Assembly: GCF_015223065.1 (NCBI RefSeq) | Contig: NZ_JADFBY010000001.1 | Span: 124,001 to 188,000 of the forward strand | Direction of reading: 5' to 3' | DNA from: Mucilaginibacter sp. JRF | GTDB taxonomy: Bacteria; Bacteroidota; Bacteroidia; Sphingobacteriales; Sphingobacteriaceae | Length of the DNA: 64,000 nucleotides | In this document: piece by piece, positions 59,285 to 64,000 of the stretch | Layout of the letters: every line of letters starts with the position of its first letter | How positions within the stretch are numbered: position 1 is the stretch's first letter | The notes under the pieces: generated by a model | What the model was told of the DNA's origin: nothing | Database searches by the model: none | The model's input: the letters and a program-made list of their open reading frames with translations, nothing else | Made by a program: the position numbers and the translations under genes

Positions 59285-59331
59285 TTTGCGCAACTCAAAA
59301 GTTGCGAATATATTTGCAACCTGAAGGTTGC
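59285..59331 (+). promoter_or_regulatory. ArsR-type promoter and tandem operator
   Basis: The promoter is TTTG (59285-59288), 20 bases, TATATTTG (59309-59316). Four half-sites are arranged as GCAAC (59290-59294), N6, GTTGC (59301-59305), N10, GCAAC (59316-59320), N6, GTTGC (59327-59331), giving two identical palindromes placed either side of the -7 box. Binding there would shut off transcription, as expected for autoregulation by the following ArsR-type repressor. Confidence 0.7.
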
Positions 59332-59348
59332 TTATTTGTATTAGTAAA

Positions 59349-59669
59349 ATGAAACAGGATATATTCCAGGCCATAGCCGATCCTACACGCCGGGCCATAT
59401 TAACCTTACTTGCAGTACAGGCCATGACGCCGAACCTAATGGCCGAAAAATTTGATATGACCCGACAGGCGGTATCAAAACATATTAAGGTATTGCACGA
59501 ATGTGAGCTGATCAAGCCCGAACACTCGGGCAGGGAGATATACTATCATTTTAACGCGCAAAAAATGCAGGAGTTTGACCACTGGTTAGCTCAATTCAGG
59601 CAAAACTGGCAAACTCAGTTCAACCAACTCGACAAACTATTATCAACCATTAAAGAACCCAAAAAATGA
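59349..59669 (+). CDS. ArsR/SmtB-family winged-helix repressor
   Basis: A 106-residue regulator. It starts at the ATG at 59349 ([18 protein letters not shown], the usual ArsR opening); an upstream TTG frame overlaps the operator. The helix-turn-helix is [20 protein letters not shown], then [10 protein letters not shown] is the wing. No metal-binding cysteine motif is visible, so it senses something else. It overlaps the SRPBCC gene by four bases (ATGA). Likely autoregulated through the tandem palindromes upstream. Confidence 0.92.
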   Translation: MKQDIFQAIADPTRRAILTLLAVQAMTPNLMAEKFDMTRQAVSKHIKVLHECELIKPEHSGREIYYHFNAQKMQEFDHWLAQFRQNWQTQFNQLDKLLSTIKEPKK

Positions 59670-60157
59670 ACAACGATCTGTTATTTGATTTTAATGTTGA
59701 CAAGGCCGCCAAAACGGTATGCATCACCAGAGAATTTAATGCCGGGCTTGATTTGGTGTGGGATGCCTTTACCAAGCCTGAACTGCTTGACCAATGGGGA
59801 GCGCCCGCGCCCATGCGTGCCCAAACCAAGTATATGGATTTTAAGGAAGGAGGGCGCAGGTTTTACGCGATGATAAGCCCCGATGGGCAGGAGCGCTGGT
59901 CGGTACAGGAATTCACTTCTATTATTCCGAAAACCAATTTTAAGATGTACAATACCTTTGCCGATAAGGATGAGAACAGAGAGCTGCCCGGTTCGGACTG
60001 GGACTATAATTTTAGCGAGGAGAATGGCATCACCCGGGTTGATATTGTTATCTATAACGAATCGTTTGAGCGTTTGGAGAAACTATTGGAAGGCTTCAAG
60101 ATCGGTTTCACCATGACCTTGAAAAACCTGGAAGAATTATTAGCCACTTTATCATAA
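59666..60157 (+). CDS. SRPBCC-fold (AHSA1-like) protein
   Basis: A 163-residue START-like domain protein, with [24 protein letters not shown] and [15 protein letters not shown], and ending [19 protein letters not shown]. The family uses a hydrophobic pocket for small ligands. It is commonly linked to an ArsR regulator as here, sharing four bases with it. Ligand unknown. Confidence 0.88.
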   Translation: MNNDLLFDFNVDKAAKTVCITREFNAGLDLVWDAFTKPELLDQWGAPAPMRAQTKYMDFKEGGRRFYAMISPDGQERWSVQEFTSIIPKTNFKMYNTFADKDENRELPGSDWDYNFSEENGITRVDIVIYNESFERLEKLLEGFKIGFTMTLKNLEELLATLS

Positions 60158-60187
60158 CAAGTATTAATCAATTTTAAAATAAACACC

Positions 60188-60622
60188 ATGAGAGCAATTA
60201 ATCCCTGGATCAACTTTAACGGCAATGCCGAAGAAGCGTTCAACTTTTACCGATCAGTTTTTGGCGGCGAGTTTACTAAAGTCACCCGTTTTAAGGATTT
60301 AGCCAGTGCCGAGTTTCAGGTACCCGATGATGAGGCTGATAAAATAATGTACATCGGCTTGCCGCTTGGTAAAAACAATGTGCTGATAGCTAATGACGTA
60401 CCGGCGTTTATGGGGACGGTGAACGAAAACGAGAACCGCTCGAAAATATATGTGAGCGCTGAAAGCCGTGAGGAAGCGGATAAAATATTTAACGGATTAT
60501 CAGCAGGCGGAGAAGTGGAAGGCTCTATCGGCGACAGCCCCTGGGGTACCTATGCCGCCATGTTCAGGGATAAATATGGTATTGAATGGATTGTAGAGTT
60601 TGATCCGGCTTATAACGGCTAA
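60188..60622 (+). CDS. VOC-family (PhnB-like) protein
   Basis: A 144-residue glyoxalase-fold protein. AINPWINFNGNAEEAFNFYRSVFGGEF is the PhnB-like opening (seen in parts: NAEEAFNFYRSVFGG), and the ending has DKYGIEWIVEFD. Metal ligands of true VOC enzymes are not all clear. It follows the SRPBCC gene by 30 bases, and completes a small ArsR-controlled unit ended by the following terminator. Confidence 0.87.
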   Translation: MRAINPWINFNGNAEEAFNFYRSVFGGEFTKVTRFKDLASAEFQVPDDEADKIMYIGLPLGKNNVLIANDVPAFMGTVNENENRSKIYVSAESREEADKIFNGLSAGGEVEGSIGDSPWGTYAAMFRDKYGIEWIVEFDPAYNG

Positions 60623-60653
60623 GGTTAAACCTGCAAAAGCTGATATAACACCA

Positions 60654-60694
60654 AACAAAAGAGGCTGCCCATTAATTGAGCAGCCTCTTTTGTA
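60654..60694. terminator. Bidirectional intrinsic terminator
   Basis: CAAAAGAGGCTGC (60656-60668) pairs with GCAGCCTCTTTTG (60680-60692), with T/A runs on either side. It lies between the convergent VOC gene and accD. Confidence 0.9.
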
Positions 60695-60715
60695 TAGAAT
60701 ATTATTTGTTGGCAA

Positions 60716-61567
60716 TTAAGCTGCCGGGGCAAGCATTTTAATGAATGATGCCAGTTTTTCTTTCATTTCGCGGCGGTCAACAATAAAGTCGAGGAAGCCG
60801 TGTTCCTGAACAAACTCCGCCGTTTGGAAGCCTTTAGGCAGATCCTTTTTGATAGTTTCCTTAATAACTCTTGGGCCTGCAAAACCTATCAGCGAGCCCG
60901 GCTCGGCAATGTTGATATCGCCCAGCATAGCGTATGATGCAGTAACACCACCTGTGGTAGGATCGGTCAACAAAGAGATGAACGGCAATTTAGCCTGGCT
61001 CAGCAACGCCAGCTTGGCCGATGTTTTAGCCATTTGCATTAGCGAGAAAGCGGCCTCCATCATGCGCGCGCCGCCTGATTTTGATATCAGCAGGAAAGGC
61101 ATTTTATGCTGGATGCAATAATCGATAGAACGGGCTATCTTTTCACCCACTACCGAACCCATTGAGCCACCTATAAAGTTAAAATCCATACAAGCGATCA
61201 CAATGTCCTGCCCGTCAATTTTACCATAGCCTGAGCGCAAGGCATCAGTAAGGCCTGTTTTTTTAGTGGTTTCCTTTAAGCGATCGGTATATTTCTTGGT
61301 ATCCTCAAAGTGCAGAGGGTCGCCCGAACGCAGGTTGCCAAATAGTTCAGTAAATTCGTTGTTATCAAATAAAATTGAAAAATATTCTTTTGAGCCGATA
61401 CGCAGATGATAGCCGCAATAGTGGCAAACATACTGGTTCTCAACTTGCTCCGAATAATGAAGGGGTTTTTTACACTCAGGGCATTTATTCCAGATACCAT
61501 CCGGTGCTTCTTTCTTTTCCTGAGTAGTCGTAATTATCCCCTTGATTTCTCGTTTAAACCACGCCAT
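60716..61567 (-). CDS. accD: Acetyl-CoA carboxylase carboxyltransferase subunit beta
   Basis: A 283-residue enzyme of fatty acid synthesis, working with AccA to form malonyl-CoA. The zinc ribbon has Cys29, Cys32, Cys48 and Cys51 (CPECKKP, CHYCGYH). The carboxyltransferase fold follows: [54 protein letters not shown] and [23 protein letters not shown] is the typical AccD start, so ATG at 61567 is chosen over one 13 codons upstream. Confidence 0.96.
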   Translation of the reverse strand: MAWFKREIKGIITTTQEKKEAPDGIWNKCPECKKPLHYSEQVENQYVCHYCGYHLRIGSKEYFSILFDNNEFTELFGNLRSGDPLHFEDTKKYTDRLKETTKKTGLTDALRSGYGKIDGQDIVIACMDFNFIGGSMGSVVGEKIARSIDYCIQHKMPFLLISKSGGARMMEAAFSLMQMAKTSAKLALLSQAKLPFISLLTDPTTGGVTASYAMLGDINIAEPGSLIGFAGPRVIKETIKKDLPKGFQTAEFVQEHGFLDFIVDRREMKEKLASFIKMLAPAA

Positions 61568-61778
61568 ATCGTTTTCTGTGTCTGTCAATGTGATGCAAAG
61601 AAACAAAAAAAATAGCTTACTTAATTGTTTCTAATAAATTGAGTTTTCAAGGGCTGATATTATATAGGTGTAGTAATTACACTATGTTTATAAAAAACAG
61701 CATATAATTAAGCTAATTACATCATATAACAAGTTTAATTTTATATCTTCGGAGCCCAAACCAAACGTTAAATAATTA

Positions 61779-62858
61779 ATGAGTTTAAAAGATTACAAAG
61801 GCGTTCTGCACGGCGATCAGGTGCAGGAGCTATTTGAGGCAGCTAAAAAGCACCAGTTTGCTTTACCTGCGGTAAACGTTATAGGTACAAACACTGTAAA
61901 CGCTGTTATGGAAACGGCTAAAGCGGTAAATTCACCTGTTATTATTCAGCTTTCAAACGGCGGTGCGCAGTTCTACGCCGGTAAATCATTAGATAATTCA
62001 AAACTACAGGCTTGCATTTTAGGTGCCGTATCGGCAGCTAAGCACGTACACCTGCTTGCCGAGCACTACGGCGTAGCGGTTATTTTGCATACCGACCACG
62101 CTGCTAAAAAACTGTTACCATGGATTGACGGTTTGTTAGAGCACGGCGAAAAATTCTTTGCCGAAACAGGTAAACCATTGTTCTCATCGCACATGCTCGA
62201 TCTATCTGAGGAGCCTATCGAGGAGAATATCGAAATTTCAGCTAAATACCTTGAGCGCATGGCCAAAATGGGTATGACAGTTGAAATTGAGCTTGGTGTA
62301 ACCGGTGGTGAGGAAGATGGTGTTGATAACAGCGATGTTGATAGCTCACGCTTATATACTCAGCCAGAGGAAGTAGCTTACGCTTATGAAGAACTATCAA
62401 AAGTTAGCCACCGCTTTACTGTTGCGGCTGCCTTTGGTAACGTGCATGGCGTTTATAAACCGGGTAACGTAAAATTACAACCGGTTATCCTGCACAACTC
62501 TCAGGAATTCCTGAAAAAGAAACACGGTATCGCTGCCGAAAAACCTATCAACTTCGTATTCCACGGTGGTTCAGGTTCAAGCCAGGAGGAGATCCGCGAG
62601 GCTATCTCATACGGTGCTATCAAAATGAATATTGATACCGATATGCAATGGGCTTTTTGGGAAGGTATTAAAGATTTCTACCAATCAAAAGAAGCTTACC
62701 TGCAAGGCCAGATAGGTAACCCTGAAGGTGATGATTCTCCGAACAAAAAATTCTACGATCCGCGCGTTTGGTTACGTAAGGCTGAGGAGAACTTTGTAAA
62801 AAGGTTAACTGTTGCCTTTGGCGATCTTAACTGTATCGACGCGACAAGCAAATTATAA
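61779..62858 (+). CDS. fbaA: Class II fructose-bisphosphate aldolase
   Basis: A 359-residue zinc aldolase, the length of the long (A) class II type. Motifs: QFALPAVNVIGTNTVNAVME, the zinc His in ILHTDHAAKK, Asp/Glu in EIELGVTGGEEDGVD, FGNVHGVYKPGN, and NFVFHGGSGSS with the phosphate site, plus KMNIDTDMQWA. It interconverts fructose 1,6-bisphosphate and triose phosphates. Codon use is even, as expected for an abundant enzyme. A single gene with a strong terminator. Confidence 0.96.
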   Translation: MSLKDYKGVLHGDQVQELFEAAKKHQFALPAVNVIGTNTVNAVMETAKAVNSPVIIQLSNGGAQFYAGKSLDNSKLQACILGAVSAAKHVHLLAEHYGVAVILHTDHAAKKLLPWIDGLLEHGEKFFAETGKPLFSSHMLDLSEEPIEENIEISAKYLERMAKMGMTVEIELGVTGGEEDGVDNSDVDSSRLYTQPEEVAYAYEELSKVSHRFTVAAAFGNVHGVYKPGNVKLQPVILHNSQEFLKKKHGIAAEKPINFVFHGGSGSSQEEIREAISYGAIKMNIDTDMQWAFWEGIKDFYQSKEAYLQGQIGNPEGDDSPNKKFYDPRVWLRKAEENFVKRLTVAFGDLNCIDATSKL

Positions 62859-62877
62859 TACGCTTTACAACAGATAT

Positions 62878-62914
62878 AAAAAGAGCGCCGGTTTAAACCC
62901 TGGCGCTCTTTTTT
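62878..62914 (+). terminator. Intrinsic terminator of the aldolase gene
   Basis: AAAAAGAGCGCC (62878-62889) pairs with GGCGCTCTTTTT (62902-62913), followed by more T residues, 20 bases after the stop codon. Confidence 0.9.
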
Positions 62915-62942
62915 AGTTTATAAACTACTTGTTTTAAATATT

Positions 62943-63419
62943 ATGCCAGCAGGAAAAAATAGGAATATGTTTGAGCGCTTTGCCAATTGGGCAACCGCCG
63001 CTACCGGCAGCTCGGCCGCGTTTATTATCGCATTTGGGGTGATAGTGGTTTGGGGTATAACGGGGCCGATATTCGGCTATTCGGATACGTGGCAGCTGGT
63101 GATCAATACGGGTACTACCATTATTACCTTCCTGATGGTTTTTTTGATACAGAAATCGCAGAACAAGGATTCAAAAGCTATACACCTTAAGCTGAACGAA
63201 CTGATAGCCTCGCACCAGGGTGCCAGCAACCGTATGGTTGATATTGAGGATTTGAGCGAGGACGAACTGAATAAGCTGCATAAATTTTACGAGCAACTGT
63301 CAGATCTGGCCGAAAAAGAGGACGATATTTTGTGTACACACTCCATTGACGCGGCTAACGAGAACCACCAAACCAAGATGGAACTGACCAAACACCATCG
63401 TCATCATAAAAAAGGGTAG
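62943..63419 (+). CDS. Low-affinity iron permease-family membrane protein
   Basis: A 158-residue protein: short N-terminal amphipathic stretch (NMFERFANWATAATG), two TM helices (about 22-45 and 52-72), IQKSQNKDSKAIHLKLNEL, then a long charged tail with WITH-like acidic residues and a His-rich end (KHHRHHKKG). This fits the family of small proteins called low-affinity iron permeases; transport activity is not established. The His-rich tail may bind metals. Confidence 0.85.
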   Translation: MPAGKNRNMFERFANWATAATGSSAAFIIAFGVIVVWGITGPIFGYSDTWQLVINTGTTIITFLMVFLIQKSQNKDSKAIHLKLNELIASHQGASNRMVDIEDLSEDELNKLHKFYEQLSDLAEKEDDILCTHSIDAANENHQTKMELTKHHRHHKKG

Positions 63420-63426
63420 GGGAGAA

Positions 63427-63915
63427 ATGGCACGAAGAAAAGTATTTGAATTAAATCCAGACTTGAGTATGCATATTGATTTTGGTACGTATGGTCTGAT
63501 TATGTATTACGCTAAGTCACAGGATTTAATCTTAGCAGAAAAATTATTTAATGCTACTCAACCTGAATTTTTGTATCGGAGAGAAAGAGATTTGTCTACA
63601 ACTGGTATAGAATATGATGATCCAATTGGACATTTCAACCCTAATGATTTGGTACAGGTTGTATATTTTATAGACAATGTACTCTGCCCTGCATTGAATA
63701 GAGAAGAAAAGCCAATATTGGAAATGTATGATGGAAAACAAAAGTTTTTGGATTTGTACGACAGCGAAACAGGTTTTTTAAGTGAAATATGTTTGTATGA
63801 TAGTGATGCTTTTCAAGATCGGCCGGGTATGATGGAAGCAACGTGTATGAATTTGAATGAATTGTTTAAGGAGTCGTTACATACAAATACACCATTAAAA
63901 ATATATGCCTATTAA
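63427..63915 (+). CDS. Unrecognised cytoplasmic protein
   Basis: A 162-residue soluble protein with an acidic tone and no motif I can name. Segments such as HIDFGTYGLIMYYAKSQD, LVQVVYFIDNVLCPALN and FLDLYDSETGFLSEICLYD look like a small alpha/beta fold. It begins seven bases after the iron permease-like gene, with GGGGAGA before the ATG. Its base composition is visibly richer in A and T than its neighbours, a hint of recent gain. Confidence 0.6.
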   Translation: MARRKVFELNPDLSMHIDFGTYGLIMYYAKSQDLILAEKLFNATQPEFLYRRERDLSTTGIEYDDPIGHFNPNDLVQVVYFIDNVLCPALNREEKPILEMYDGKQKFLDLYDSETGFLSEICLYDSDAFQDRPGMMEATCMNLNELFKESLHTNTPLKIYAY

Positions 63916-64000
63916 TAGAGTATTGGAATAGAATTTGCTTCATCCCTCACAATAAATATTTGTGTTGTGAATACTGAACTTTTACGTGACGCGATGAACC

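Noticed and set aside
63967..64000. Possible start of a gene at GTG 63967 running off the window
   Set aside because: Only eleven codons are visible, with no supporting motif or promoter; cannot be judged.

Overview
The window reads as a chromosome segment of a Bacteroidota bacterium, most likely Sphingobacteriaceae (Mucilaginibacter/Pedobacter type). This rests on gene content (two-domain outer-membrane receptors, DUF1080 and ThuA proteins, a eukaryotic-type glutamine synthetase, GH3-like protein, class II aldolase), on -7 promoter boxes of the form TAnnTTTG, on scarce Shine-Dalgarno sequences, and on dispersed GTCATTTCGA-type extragenic repeats. The genus is inference. No rRNA, tRNA, phage, transposase or CRISPR array was seen.

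Layout. 1-590: mosaic extragenic repeat. 587-8422: an L,D-transpeptidase facing a three-gene periplasmic sugar-oxidation operon (DUF1080 protein; propeller-cupredoxin fusion; ThuA-sugar dehydrogenase-PKD-cytochrome c fusion). 8645-12001: glycosyltransferase/flippase/glycosyltransferase operon, overlapping a phosphodiesterase tail to tail. 13019-20884: CorA, PfkB, TSUP exporter with DUF1634, KTSC protein, outer-membrane receptor, alpha/beta hydrolase. 21582-28560: minus-strand block with rseP, dxr, a GH3-like protein, a membrane protein and two GT2 glycosyltransferases. 28665-38143: TonB-C protein, malate:quinone oxidoreductase, GSII glutamine synthetase, small proteins, then a glutamine synthetase-like ligase followed by a kinase-fold protein and a HAD protein. 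38238-41577: GH43, GH5-like enzyme and aldose epimerase for hemicellulose breakdown. 41681-47260: molybdenum cofactor cluster (moaA-moeA-moaC-mobA-moeB facing moaD-moaE). 47398-56070: SMR pump, a tiny CCCC peptide gene with a cysteine-free thioredoxin-fold protein, carotenoid-desaturase-like oxidoreductase, Omp85-like barrel, ferritin, [2Fe-2S] protein, sterol-desaturase-like hydroxylase, DsbA/FrnE protein, YjbQ, response regulator. 56394-63915: D-lactate/2-hydroxyacid dehydrogenase fusion, ArsR-SRPBCC-VOC cluster, accD, fbaA, iron permease-like protein and an unrecognised gene.

The strongest candidates for something new are: (1) the 47833-48578 pair, a 27-residue peptide ending CCCCH next to a thioredoxin-fold protein without any cysteine, which looks like a cysteine-sensing leader or a peptide/partner system; (2) the 1409-8422 redox operon, where a copper protein and a c-type cytochrome are each fused to sugar-active propellers; (3) the four-copy modular repeat, three copies of which lie between convergent genes, with two copies forming a near-identical inverted pair; and (4) the ligase-kinase-HAD set at 34790-38143 with a three-tier nested inverted repeat in its spacer. 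All functional statements are from reading residues and context; no database search was run.
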